Below, in pieces: positions 47,699 to 60,717 of a stretch of DNA of 64,000 bases. Source of the stretch: Odiellus spinosus (lineage: Eukaryota > Arthropoda > Arachnida > Opiliones > Phalangiidae); NCBI GenBank assembly GCA_963920705.1, contig OY987236.1, positions 9,224,190-9,288,189 of the forward strand, written 5' to 3'. Below the pieces are notes generated by a model, which saw only the letters and a program-made list of their open reading frames with translations, ran no database searches and was not told the origin of the DNA. Made by a program: the position numbers and the translations under genes. Numbering within the stretch: position 1 is the first letter of the stretch; every line of letters begins with the position of its first letter.

Positions 47699-48710
47699 TT
47701 TTTCAGATCCCCAGACACTTTGGCTAAATTTAATATTTATTCAGTATAAACCAGCAAACAGTCTGGCTATATACTTGATCTGAACCTCCATTGGCTTCTT
47801 GATACTAAACACGAAACAGAAATATTTACTTCACAAAACGCAAGTTTTAGATTAGAGAAAGAAGAGATTGCTAAATAAAATAAACGGCACTTTGGAAAAT
47901 CAGCAAAAAATAAGCCTATATTGAAGGGTTTCTTTAAATTAACTCTAAATTAAAGGAAATGAATTGATATATGAGAATCATCCTCTCTCCTTGAAACAGC
48001 TATCAAATAATCTTGTGACTTACAATTACTTCAGTAAAACTTGCCATAACCACTAAATGGACTAGACAGGTTGGTCTCGTGGTGTACAGACATAAGCGCA
48101 CTAGTAAGAATCGAATTTCGGCCCAAAAGACGATAACAGGAGCACCCAAAAGGGGACATTGTTCGGCGGACAAGCGTTATTAAGAGGCAATTAGTGCTAG
48201 GCACGTCGACTAAGTGCTAAAATGAGTGGCGCCTCAGACCGTCCCGTCTAAAATGTCCTTTAGCAACTCTTACACCCTTCCCCCACTCGCCAATATCTAC
48301 CTGCGCTGAAAGCACCCCTGTCTAGCTTCCTTGGCAAGTTCCCTCGTGGGAGATCAACGCAACAATATCGACAATTAAGTCCCTTTTAAACGACAACCCT
48401 CCCCGAAAGAGAGCCTCCAGCCAAAATACAATTTGTTCGAATAATTTGAAACAACGACTACCCAATGCTGAAAGAGGTATATATTTCTTAAAGTAAAGGT
48501 CTCACGAAAAACTAACAATTTTTTTTAGGCCTACTAGATTATAAGAGGTATTTTAATGAGAAGTGGCAATACACGAAAAAAAAGTTACGAAGAAAATTTG
48601 AAAATAGGCAGATATATTTTTTAATTTTATTGCCATGGTGTAAAAGGTAGAAATATATTAGAATAAAATTCTAATGCATGCCAATGGGGATGTAAGCTAT
48701 AGGAGTCTGG
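47699..48710. other. No gene found downstream of the transposon
   Basis: Short open frames only. A segment near 48070-48125 (GGTTGGTCTCGTGGTGTAC) is faintly tRNA-like but lacks a complete cloverleaf. Confidence 0.45.
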
Positions 48711-48819
48711 CCTCTAGTAGGGCAACAGCGTTAGAGATCCTCAGAGCGAACGACGCGAAATACAGAAAAAAGAGTGCCCTGCTTAGAGGACCTCTAGCGC
48801 TGTTGCGCTAGTAGAGGGT
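48711..48819. repeat. Strong inverted repeat with GC-rich arms
   Basis: The left arm, CCTCTAGTAGGGCAACAGCG onward (48711-48742), is nearly complementary to 48787-48819 (CTCTAGCGCTGTTGCGCTAG). The loop is about 45 bases. It could fold into a long stem; the origin (foldback transposon or RNA hairpin) is unknown. Confidence 0.65.
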
Positions 48820-49463
48820 GAAATCTTACGATGTGTGTGTCTTTGGGCTGCTACGACTGCTCCCGGAGCACTATGAAAGTCACTGACGCAAAGAAAAAAG
48901 ATAAAAACGTTTACCTTCCAATAATTTTTACGAGACTTGCCCTTCCGGGCTACCCGAATCCCTGCCTCCTGGCTACTTTGTCCTCCCTCAACATCACTTA
49001 GTTGTCTCAAATAAGTTGAACGGACTTCTAGCCGGTCTCCCCGCTCGCGGTGGATAATTGTCCAATATTGTAATAACGTATTTAGGCAAATAGGGGTCGG
49101 GAGAATGGACTATAGGGGTATAAGACGGGGGCAATCGGTAACAGGGGCGTTCGCCCACCCTTTACTTAGCTCGCGCTAATGGGACGTATCGATGCCCGCT
49201 AGCTAGAGTTGTCCCAATGCGTGAAATATACCAAATCGCTCTTACGAAACTATACCCCAAGGAATGTTCATTTTAAAGGCGATGTTTAAATGTATATATA
49301 ACTTTAAACCACGCGAGCGTGAAATTGCGCCAGTAACTAACTTATTAATTAATTAATGATTAAAATGGGATTAAATGTTAACGTCTATACCTTGTGAAAT
49401 TAAAATTGAGTTAGTTTATTAGTCTTATTGAGGTTCATGAGCAGTTTCTTAATATATTTTAAT

Positions 49464-49812
49464 CCATATATACGTTTAACCAAGAATCCATTCAGGTTCC
49501 ATAAGAATATGGGAGGTCCGCGATTCAATAACCATCCTCCCAAATTTTGTAGCAAAAGTTCGTCTGCTTCGAATCGATTTTTCAAGTAAATCGCTCCTGA
49601 CATTATATTATTAACCCGCGCCACTAACGACCTTGACATAATATTTGGGTAATAAAAATGGAGTAGACCGAAAAAAGATCTAAGCGTACAAATGTTGCGA
49701 AAATTGCGGACGAACTTTTGTTACAAAGTTTGGGAGGATGGTACCAGAGGCTAATGCTATGCTCCCATATTCTTATGGAACCTGAATGGATTCTTGGTTT
49801 AACTATATATGG
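49464..49812. mobile_element. Foldback element, ~350 bases
   Basis: 49464-49575 and about 49700-49812 are inverted copies: CCAAGAATCCATTCAGGTTC, CATAAGAATATGGGAG, CATCCTCCCAAA and AAAAGTTCGTCTGC on the left have complements on the right. The spacer is about 125 bases. Identity looks about 85%. An open frame on the minus strand across the left arm is unlikely to be a gene. Confidence 0.75.
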
Positions 49813-50639
49813 TTTCGCTATAATGCAAACTGATATTGATATAGCAAAAATAATGCGTATTTTGATTTAAAGAGTTAGGGACCACTTCTTTTAAGTGTTT
49901 AGTTTTGTTCTTAAGATACGACGTGAAAATCGGCAATATTTGTTTCATTCCACGGACTGTATGGTGTATACTAAAGATCCGAAAGTTTAATTAACCCTCA
50001 TTAATTTTAATTTCTAGTTTTCTCGATTCTCTGTTTACGAAATCTGCTTCTTTAAAGTAATGGGTATTAAATTCGGAGCTTAAAACATCATTAAAATTCA
50101 CTACAATTTTCTCTTTAATTAGCAGCAAATTTAATTGAGGAGCTATAAATCAATCTTCATTTTCATACAGATATAAAAAGCGGGATAAAAAATTAAAAAG
50201 GGCTAGCCAATGAGTGAGCATGAAATATTTTGACTTGAGATAATTTAACATTTTTTTTTTAATAAAATATATTTTCAACTGCAGATTTTCTGCTTTTTAT
50301 TTATTTATTATTTATCCATTATTTTTTAACAAAATGAAGATAAGCTTATCGGGTTCAAATTGTTAACTCTGTTAATTACTAATTGATTAAGCTCCAAATC
50401 GATTCAAATTAACACATTTATATTCTTCATTAGCCCTTTCAACAATGAAAGTTCAAAGGCGATGATATTTATAGACGAAACAAACTATGTTAAAGAACGA
50501 TTAATTAAAATTAACTCTAGGAACTAATCTAAGAATTCATAAATATTTTAACAGATACAGAGAGACGTTCAAAGCCCTGATGAATTATTCTAATCGTGAT
50601 AGTATAGACGTCAGAGGAAAACGCAGGCAATTATTAATA

Positions 50640-51227
50640 TTAAAGGGAGATTGAAGAGGAAAAATCAAGCGTTTTTTTATTTATTCTACTATTAAAAATT
50701 AAGAATTGTTCGAGTATTAAAAAATTCGGGAAATGTCTCTGATTTGGGCAAAAAAATGGAAAAGATTACAGGCCTAGGATTACTTCTGCCTGTCGCCCTG
50801 GAAAGAAACTCACCCCCCAGGCTTTGTCTTGCCTTGCTACCCAAGGGGAAGCTCAGAAGGTGAGCCCACTTCCAGTGAAACAGGCAGGTGACAGGCAGAA
50901 GAAATCCTAGGCCTTTAAGATTTTGGCAATCAATTAAAAGGAGAATCTCTGACTAATCAAAAGATACAAGTTAAAATAATCAAGAGTGAGAATTAGCGCG
51001 ATTCAAAGAGTGTGCCGTAGCACGCGTCGTGGGGATTTTATTAAACCAAAAGCTGGGCCTCTTTTGATTTTATATACTTGGTTTTTCTTTTAATTCTACG
51101 CCAAAAGTTTCCGAATTTTTGTTTAATTCATTGACACATGAATGTTTTACTACTAAAACGTGTCTAATTTTTAGAAGCAGAATCAATAAAAAAGATCACT
51201 TCATTTTCCTGTTCACCCTCCTTTTAA
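50640..51227. mobile_element. TTAAAGGG-type element with nested foldback
   Basis: The left end TTAAAGGGAGATTGAAGAGG and right end, complementary to TTAAAAGGAGGGTGAACAGG, both lie at TTAA. The compact hairpin element at 50771-50913 lies inside. Confidence 0.6.
50771..50913. mobile_element. 143-base compact foldback (GGCCTAGGATT ends)
   Basis: 27-base arms, GGCCTAGGATTACTTCTGCC and its near-perfect complement ending AATCCTAGGCC, with an inner CTCACC/GGTGAG pair. Unusually GC-rich for the region. Could be a MITE or a structured RNA locus; no second copy was found in the window. Confidence 0.7.
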
Positions 51228-54200
51228 ATAATAAAAATAAATAATAAGTGCGTATCACTTGAAAATTAATTATATGCTTTGGAATTTTATAAATATTACG
51301 ATAGAACTTGGAATTTTAGTATATAGCTTTGATCTACAAGTTAAATAATAAATGGACTAAGTGAAATTAGATTTAATTAAAAGGGAATTATAATAAGCGA
51401 CTAATAATATTAATTTTACAGCATGGTAGAGATCAAATGGAATAAATTAATATCCCAACTTCAATTAAGCGAGTTGAATGAAACTGAAATTTAATTATTT
51501 CCATTTAAAAGATTATAAAGTTCGTGCCAGAACCCTTAATAAAGAAAAAAAAAAAATTGTGTTTTACCAGAGAATGTTCCCTGATATTTCCAAGTGAACC
51601 AAATGTTTGAAAATTCTAATTAAAACTTGTATTTAGCTGATTTAGGTCGTACTAACTTAGTGTCATTAAAGTTTATGATCAAGTGCTGGTATACTTGCTA
51701 CTTTTTTACTGATTTCCCTAATTTATGTTCTAAATTTTTAAGAGTTTCCATGATATTTCCCAGATTTTTGTCAGAATTCAAATTTCCTGGTATTTTCAGT
51801 TAAGAGTTCTGAAGAAGGTATACCCTACATTAAAAATGGGTATCTTTCTGATCCGGTGTCTGACTATTGGCCACATAGGCAATAACGTCATGTGAAACGT
51901 CAGCGAACAGAGGAAACCGGAACCAGGCACTTTGACCCGAAGACAATCTCCCTGAGCCTTAGCCCTTCTGTATTTTGTCTATGCTTAATTTATAAAAGAA
52001 TTCTAGCTAGTTAATTCTACGTTTTTCATAATTTAAAAGGAAAATACGAAACTCCCGTTTAATTTATTTTCGGAATCACCATGGGAAAAAAACGCAAGAT
52101 TTCCACAATTATTGGGGTTTAAATTAATTTATAAAGTTTGTTTGAGTTTGAATATAAGTGTAGTATAAAATCTAACCAATCAGTTGAACCCAATGGCTTC
52201 CTCCTACAAGAGTAAATATTTAGCAATATATTCTGTAGGTGTCGCTCTCTCCATTTGGCAACATTTTAAAGATACTCAATCGAATAAGCATGGTTAAAGG
52301 CTAAAATAATATGATCAAATTCCAAATATGGCCTAAAAATTGTGGAAATATTATAATTTTCATAATTTGCGTGCAGATTCTAAAAATAAATTCAAAAGTT
52401 GTTTCGTTTCTAGCTCGTAGTTTCCCTTTAAATACCGAAACAGTGGACGTCATCGTAAGCCTTGGTTTAGTAGATACTAGAAAGTCAAGAAAATAAACTC
52501 AATCCAACGTCACAAAGTAGGAACTCCTCCCATCCCTGAATAAGTAATTGAATTAGTTGATGCGGCGATATATTCGCGTGTAAATAAAAAATAAACTTTA
52601 CACTAATTAACCCAATAAAATCACAAAACTAAAATGGTGTTCTAATTAGATGAAAGCCGATTTTTTTTCGAATATATTTATAGAGCCCAAGACATCCTAA
52701 GTATTTTAATTAAACTTGAAAATGTAGAAACTGTGAACATTTTGGTGGCAGGGTAAAATGATGTTTCTATACACTTGTAATTAAGTTATAATTTTGCTTC
52801 GCGCTATAGGTACTTGTATACCGCAAAGTATAACCTATTTAACTTTTGAGCTATAGTTTCTAGGCAGCGGGTTTTGAAGCTACACTCGCGCTATAGGAGC
52901 ATTTATATCTCTACGATGTGGTTTCTTTGCATTAGAAGGAACTGATACCTTTCGCGCAAACTGCAAACCCAGGACGTATAATAAACTTTATATATAAGAA
53001 GGGGGAATATACATAGGATGGGTCCTATAAAATTGGTTAAACTTAAAATTCTAGCGAGATGAGGAGGAGAAAGGGTTGTTGAAATATCTTGGTACTAAAA
53101 TGACTTCATTAGGCCTTAGTTGTAACATCGTACGACCAACATAACTGAAATTCTCCGAAAAATATGTATATAAGCGAGTGGAAAATATGGGGGGAATTGC
53201 TCCTCTTTTATTACGTTTCAATCTTAAAGAGTGTAGAAGAGCGTGAAGGGAGTAAGAGATGAGAGGGAAGGTCTAAAAGTTAAAGTTCACCCTTTTTGGT
53301 CTACTAATTCAATTTTAGCAAAAATTATTTCCAAAAGAGAATGACCCTTATTTTGAGAGAATGGAAGCCTGAGTGTTCTACTTAAAACTCTTCATTATAA
53401 TTGAACGATAGTTCGCACTTGATATTTAAATTAGACCATAAGACATCCCCCACTAACCTCAGATCCAAAATTGGATATATAACCTGATATTTTTTGAAAA
53501 GTCGACAAATCAAAGGCATCCATAAGTTAAGCTTCCTTGAACCATGCACTTAAACATATACAGATATGATAATTAGCTTAATTATTATAAATTAATTGTA
53601 CAATATTCCGAAACTAATCAAATTTAAGGAGTTAACATTCTCTTAAATCCTTATTTTCAAGAAAATATATTTTAATCCCCAAAATTCGATAAATTTGACA
53701 AGAATTTAAGAAGTTGGAAAAATCTAAAGGGAAAGTGAAAAGTAAAAGAATCAAATCACAATTACAGGTGCCAGATCGCACGATAATGAACTATTGGCTG
53801 TATAATAGTCAGGCGATCAAAGGGATGACGTCAGTAATTATATAATTGGTTTTGTGGTAATTTTATATGGCATACCTAAATTTATTTTAAAAAGTATTTT
53901 AACGATCTCGCTGAAAATTCTACTAAAATTTTTACGACAGCGTCACTTTAACTATGTAATAATCTTATATTTAAGACTTCGCCTTTAATCACTCGAAACC
54001 TAATTCTACATTTAACAAAATTGGCGAATTATAAAGCAATTAAAATCATAATTAAATTTTTAAGTTTAAAAATTTAATTTACCAGGTAGCGCGGTACTTG
54101 AGAAAATGTAATGAGAACGAGCCCATATTGGCGATGCTAATTTTCGAGCAAGAGTCATTAGGAGACGATAACCTAATAGGTAGTATCATTCATTAAAAGC

Positions 54201-57098
54201 CAGCAGAGGCGAGCGAGGGAACAAAACCTAGAGACTATGTAGACAGAGCGAGCGAACGCTCGAGAGGGGATATGGCAAAATTTGTAATAGGCAAATTAGA
54301 TTGGGCGAAGCCATTGCCTATTAAAATATCTTAGACACGGGCCTATATAATAGCGAGACCAGGCTAGGATCCCACGCTCCATATACGCATCTACCTTATT
54401 CTTCGATAGATATTCAAATTTCCCGAATACCTATTCCAGTTAATTTGCATTTAAATATCGGAGCGCAATTATCAAAATTACTAAGCATAAATCTTAAACC
54501 CCCGGTATACTCGGGGATGCGAATAACGGCAGACGGTGTTATCTGTCAATAAAATACAATACAGAACTGTCATTACTTGAGAATTTCTCATAAAAGGGCA
54601 ACTCTCACGCCAAAAAATCATGTAAATATAAGAACATATATTTTTTTATTTTAACTGCCTGTAATAAATACTTTAATACTAGTTTAATACTAAACTACGG
54701 TGGAGTTTTTCGTTGGTTAATTTAGAAATGGATTGAAAAGGGACTATACACTATAAGATACGAAAATGCCGTCCCTGTGTGGAAGGAGTTCTAGCACCCA
54801 ATAAGCCTTTAATCTCATTAAATTTGTTCTTCAACTTTCATTATTTATTAGTCTATTTGGTTTTAATACTACCAATATTTCTTAGTGAGACTTCTCCTTT
54901 CAAATACTAACCCCCATTCCCATAAAATTCTAGCATAAATGGAAAAACTAATTGGTAATTATTTAAGCGGAAATTGATTTAAAATACCCATTTCGATACC
55001 GTAAAAAATAGTCTGGAAATAAGGGGGTTATTCAGGCCACTACAATAATACGTGCTCGCTAAGGAATTTTTATTGGGGGGCCCAAAAATCACGTGACCGT
55101 GTATAATTAGGTTAAATTAGAAAGAACCCGAGCACTTTCTCTCGTTTCGCATCGCCCCAAACTGCGATATCGCACCCTTTTCTAGAGTTAATGGGGCATT
55201 GGGGCTCTAGAATGTCCACTAGTTTACAGCCAATAGAATGAAAGGCACAGAGAAATAGTTACGTCACAAAACGCTGATCTCTTTTTCCCACCACTCTCAC
55301 TTGAGTTGGGTCTAATTCATTTGATGAGCTGTAGGTCATGCTAAAACATTTACGCGCGAAACAACTTTTATTACAAGGGTATAGTGGTTGGTGCACCCTT
55401 CTATCTTTAAGAAAATAGCCCGCGTGTTACGTAGCTCCCATTTTCCCACGCATGGTTTCAATTTATGCGTAATTAGATCCCCATATTGAATTTACTTCTG
55501 GGAAAATAGCGAGAACAAAATTGCTAAGCCTACTTAGGGCCTACACAGATTTCAGTTTTTCTAGTGGCTTAGAGATAATATAATGAAAGGCTAGGAGAAC
55601 GAAGCTGTAATGACGTCATAACAAAGTACCTCCTCTTTATCATTATATATTCCAGTAGTGTATTTTTATGAATCTTGTCCCCGCTACAGAAAACAGATAA
55701 TTTGATATTTAGGGGAATTTAACTTAAATCTTATGAATATCAATAATTAAAGGGCGTAAGAACTTATTGAAACAAATGGTATATTTTAACCGGGAAGCAT
55801 AAATTAGGCAACTTTTACCAATATAGATACGCACATGTTATTCAATTTAGCTCTTCTACGCAAATAAAATTAGCAGATGATTGCTTTAAGGTTTATACTC
55901 CCGTTATTAAAAATCAGATTATATTTATAATGACGTGAAATAAATCTCACTTTTATATGGTATCCATAGCAAAATGGTCACGATACTTATTTTCATTCTA
56001 TTATAATTTTTGTATTACTGTAATTTATTTATTTATAGTATTTATTTAATGTAATAAACGATTGTAATTACGTTTCGCGACCACCCTGGTTCTTTAGTTA
56101 AGCCTAATACATCCCTTTCGCCGTCTTTAGCCCCATTATTCTCTTCCCTGATTAAGCCCCTGACGTCAACGATATAACAAAAAAAGGGAGTTTTGCAGCT
56201 TTGCTAAGCGGAAGAAAGGATTTAGGCGTTGAGGCGGACACTAATTGCCGTATAATGTCAACCCCAGACCAACAATTACACATCGGACTTCAATCGATTA
56301 ATGGAAAACGAGAGCTAGTCCTTTTCGGCCTCTTTTTCCTCACAGCCTCATTCCTCCTTCAACCTCCTTGCCCAAAATATACGATTCGCGAGCGCGTACT
56401 TAACTCAGTGGAATATACGAGATCCGCTACCGTATAAAACGCTAACCAGCACCCCTAATTCCCCTATATTAACTGGGTACCCGCGAACACATTTTTGGCG
56501 GGAAAATTGCTGGAATTTCGGAGCCCCTAGTGCCACCTATGATCGAAATAGGGAACTAATTCCATAGATAAAAAATGCGGAGACGATATTCGCGCCCCTC
56601 CCTACCCCCACCCTTCTCACACGCGGCCTCCACCTTCGTCCTTTACCAAAATACTTCACCAAAGGTGCGTTTCAACAGAAAAAAAAGAAGCCAGTGAACT
56701 TGACACTCGAATTTTGGGAGAGAATCCACAGAGAAAACAAAACATCTAACGTAAAAACTTTTGAATCACCCGAGCTTTTGATAATCTAATTAGTATATTT
56801 TTGGTAACTAATTATGACGAAAATATCCTATCAAAATCGTATACGTCAAATAATACATTATTACAGAAGTAAAATATTTACATATGATTATTAGCACCCA
56901 ACGGGGATTAAAGACTTATTTATATATGAAGGTCAACTCGATTTTAAGGGCATATGACCAAAAATGAACCAGCGACTAATCACTGAAGAGACAGAACCGA
57001 AATAAACCCAAAAAAGGTACAATTATGGTTAAATAATGCATTTTATATTGAGGGCATATTCCCCAAATGGACCAATGACAACGCAATTTAGTTAAGAG
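51228..57098. other. Gene-free 5.9 kb
   Basis: Only two open frames above 60 codons (52311-52496 and 56201-56437), neither recognisable. A lone CTAAAGGGAAAGTGAAAAG end is at 53728. A GC-richer patch at 54200-54270 contains GAGCGAGCGAACGCTCGAG, a short palindrome. Confidence 0.45.
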
Positions 57099-57397
57099 AA
57101 CGATGGTTATAGACTATTTAGGACCTGGGGAGTTCAGAAAAAATAATAAAAAATCTCCAACCACCGGAAGTTTGAGAAAAACGTATTTGAAAATTTGAAA
57201 TTCTCATGCTAAAATCCCATAGAATGCGCAATGGGTTAGGTTGGGTTTATTTTAGGTTGGGTTGGGTTAGAATCTATGGGATTTAACATGCAAACTTCAA
57301 ATTTTGAAATGCGTTTTTCTCAAACTTCCGATGGTTGAAGATTTTTTAAGTATTTTTTCTGAACTTCTCAGGTCCTCATTAGTTCAAAACCATCGTT
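57099..57397. mobile_element. Foldback MITE with telomere-like loop
   Basis: Arms pair from AACGATGGTT (57099) and AACCATCGTT (57388-57397), through GGACCTG/CAGGTCC, AAAAAATCTCCAACCA, GTTTGAGAAAAACG and CCCATAGAAT. The loop (about 57230-57275) is GGTTAGGTTGGGTT-like repeats. No coding potential. Confidence 0.72.
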
Positions 57398-57673
57398 ATA
57401 TGGTGGGAGGTGGGTTATCGGAAACCTTGCCCCTTTGGTGGGAATTTTATATTTTTGAGAAATTTGAAAATATACTTTTATTTGAAAAAGTGAAAAAATA
57501 GGCAAATATAGGGGAAAACCTTCGGTTTATATAGAAAGGCATTGAAAATATAGGAAAAAATAGGAAATATAGGAAGTCTGGTCACCATGGAATTATTTAC
57601 ACAAAGATTTCAGAACGCGTTAATATAAAAGAGTAACAAATAACGAAGTTGTTTCATGACTCGAGTACTGATT

Positions 57674-58260
57674 ATCCTTATATCCCGTAATAATAAAGGT
57701 ATTATTTGGAGTATTTGGTTGATTTTAAGCGGGTTTTTTCTCGTTAAAAGACATTTAAACGATATAATTATAATTAACGTAACTAATTACGAGGAAAAAA
57801 CCAGGTCAGAATCAATTAAATTCTAAAAATAATACATTATCTAAGCTCAATGGGGATTTTACATGGCGAATCTGGATTTTAAATATTTTATTTTGATAAA
57901 ACTGATGAACTGATTGGTCTCAACTCGCTTTAATGGAAAAAGAACCCCGAAAGGAACCGAAATCCACCAAAAAAAGTTCCAGATTCGTAACTTTATTTTT
58001 GCTCATTTTCGAAAAAACCAAAAAAGGGAAAATGAAGTTTTGAAGTTTTCGCGGATTTCAAAAATGTCAAAAATAAAGTTTCGAATCTGGAACTTTTTTT
58101 GGTGGCTTTCGATCGCTTTTGGGGTCCTATTTCCATTAAAGCGAGATGAGACCAATCAGTTGATCAGTTTTATCAAAATAAAATATTTAAATTCCAGATT
58201 CGCCATGCAAATCCCCATAGGCGCGGATAATGTATTGTTTTAAGGATTTGACTGATTCTG
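57674..58260 (+). repeat. Left end and first core copy of the foldback element
   Basis: After the inverted end, the first core copy (about 57806-58260) is more diverged than the later units in its outer part but shares the central palindrome. Its orientation relative to the end makes the whole element roughly symmetric. Confidence 0.7.
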
Positions 58261-59868
58261 ACCTGGTTTTTTCCTCCTAATTAGTTACGTAAGTTATAAT
58301 TATATCGTTTAAATGACTTTTAACGAGAAAAAAATCGGTTAAAATCAATCAAATACTCCAAATTATACCTTATTGGCTCCCTATGGAGATTAACGTGGCG
58401 AAATATGATTTTAAAATATTTTATTTTGACAAAACCGATAAACGGATTGGTCTCAACTCGCTTTAATGGAAATAGGACCACGAAAGGAACCGAAATCCAC
58501 CAAAAAAAGTTCAAGATTCGAAACTTTATTTTTGCTCATTTTCGAAAAAACCAAAAAAGGGAAAATGAAGTTTTGAAGTTTTCGCGGATTTCAAAAATGT
58601 CAAAAATAAAGTTTCGAATCTGGAACTTTTTTTGGTGGCTTTCGATCGCTTTTGGGGTCCTATTTCCATTAAAGCGAGAGGAGACCAATCAGTTGATCAG
58701 TTTTATCAAAATAAAATATTTAAAATCCAGATTCGCTATGCAAATCCCCATAGGGCGCGGATAATGTATTGTTTTAAGGATTTGACTGATTCTGACCTGG
58801 TTTTTTCCTCCTAATTAGTTACGTAAGTTATAATTATATCGTTTAAATGACTTTTAACGAGAAAAAAATCGGTTAAAATCAATCAAATACTCCAAATTAT
58901 ACCTTATTGGCTCCCTATGGAGATTAACGTGGCGAAATATGATTTTAAAATATTTTATTTTGACAAAACCGATAAACGGATTGGTCTCAACTCGCTTTAA
59001 TGGAAATAGGACCACGAAAGGAACCGAAATCCACCAAAAAAAGTTCAAGATTCGAAACTTTATTTTTGCTCATTTTCGAAAAAACCAAAAAAGGGAAAAT
59101 GAAGTTTTGAAGTTTTCGCGGATTTCAAAAATGTCAAAAATAAAGTTTCGAATCTGGAACTTTTTTTGGTGGCTTTCGATCGCTTTTGGGGTCCTATTTC
59201 CATTAAAGCGAGAGGAGACCAATCAGTTGATCAGTTTTATCAAAATAAAATATTTAAAATCCAGATTCGCTATGCAAATCCCCATAGGGCGCGGATAATG
59301 TATTGTTTTAAGGATTTGACTGATTCTGACCTGGTTTTTTCCTCCTAATTAGTTACGTAAGTTATAATTATATCGTTTAAATGACTTTTAACGAGAAAAA
59401 AATCGGTTAAAATCAATCAAATACTCCAAATTATACCTTATTGGCCCCCTATGGAGATTAACGTGGCGAAATATGATTTTAAAATATTTTATTTTGACAA
59501 AACCGATAAACGGATTGGTCTCAACTCGCTTTAATGGAAATAGGACCACGAAAGGAACCGAAATCCACCAAAAAAAGTTCAAGATTCGAAACTTTATTTT
59601 TGCTCATTTTCGAAAAAACCAAAAAAGGGAAAATGAAGTTTTGAAGTTTTCGCGGATTTCAAAAATGTCAAAAATAAAGTTTCGAATCTGGAACTTTTTT
59701 TGGTGGCTTTCGATCGGTTTTGGGGTCCTATTTCCATTAAAGCGAGATGAGACCAATAAGTGGATCAGTTTTTTCAAAATAAAATATTTAAAATCCAGAT
59801 TCGCCATGCAAATCCCCATAGGGCGCGGATAATGTATTGTTTTGAGGATTTGACTGATTCTGACCTGG

Positions 59869-60717
59869 AGGCTATTCTCTAAAAAAATCCAAAGCATTCG
59901 AATTCGGAGAGTTCGAATCATTCGCATCGCCTTCATTCGGGTTTGGTACAAAAAAGCCTATTCTCTAACCCTTATTCGAATGGTGATTCGGATCCCTTCG
60001 AGCCCGAATCCGAATCATAGTGTACGTCATTTTTATGTGGAGAAAGTAGGAGATCGCGAGGTATTATTTCTCTCTTATTGGTCAGAATTTGGGCGGGAAG
60101 ATTTAAAAATATTTAGATTTTTAAAATAATAGTTTTGGGACATTATTCAACTCGATCAAATGTGTTTGATTTCTTGGGAAATTTAGCATTATTATATTGA
60201 TCAAATTATGAATATGCCTCTTAGTTATTTTTATTTTTTAAATTTAATGAAACTGAGAGTGTAAACTTATTTGAAATTAAGGGTTAGTATAGGAATAATG
60301 ATTCTTCATTCAATAAACGATTAAATAAAATGGTAATTTCAGACTTATGTAGTTTATATGGTTTTCATAATACCATTGGTTTAAATAACCATTTTAATTT
60401 AAATTTAGATGGCAATAAAAATACCAATCGTTGGTATTTATCTAGAATCCTTTCGTGAAATAAATTTGATACGTAATAAAACAATAATTCAGAGTAATGC
60501 TCCAAATCATAAGATTTAATATTAATTTAATTTAAATACGATCATCTAGCGTACTACACTTTTAATTATTAGATTTAATATCAATATAAAATAAATTCAA
60601 TCATCTAGCGTTAAACTTTTATGTTATTTAATTTAAAATAATGCAATCATCTACCGTTAAACTTAAAATGATTAGATTTAATTTAAAATAATACAATCAT
60701 TTAGCGAAAAGCGTATA
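59869..60717. mobile_element. ~850-base insert splitting the 534-base array
   Basis: The array is interrupted after ACCTGG at 59868 and resumes with GGTTTTTTCC at 60718. The insert opens with AGGCTATTCTCTAA, a motif repeated about 87 bases later (GCCTATTCTCTAA), then a hairpin GATTCGGA/TCCGAATC near 59974-60016. It ends in a short tandem repeat. There is no open frame of note and no clear terminal inverted repeat, so its class is unknown. Confidence 0.65.
60536..60712 (+). repeat. Minisatellite at the end of the insert
   Basis: Four diverged copies, period about 50-60 bases, each with AATCATCTAGCGTTAAACTT or a close variant (CATCTAGCGTACTACACTT, CATCTACCGTTAAACTT, CATTTAGCGAAAAG). Confidence 0.65.

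Noticed and set aside
49400-49639. 79-codon minus-strand frame
   Set aside because: Lies in one arm of a foldback whose other arm does not keep the frame; no domain recognised.
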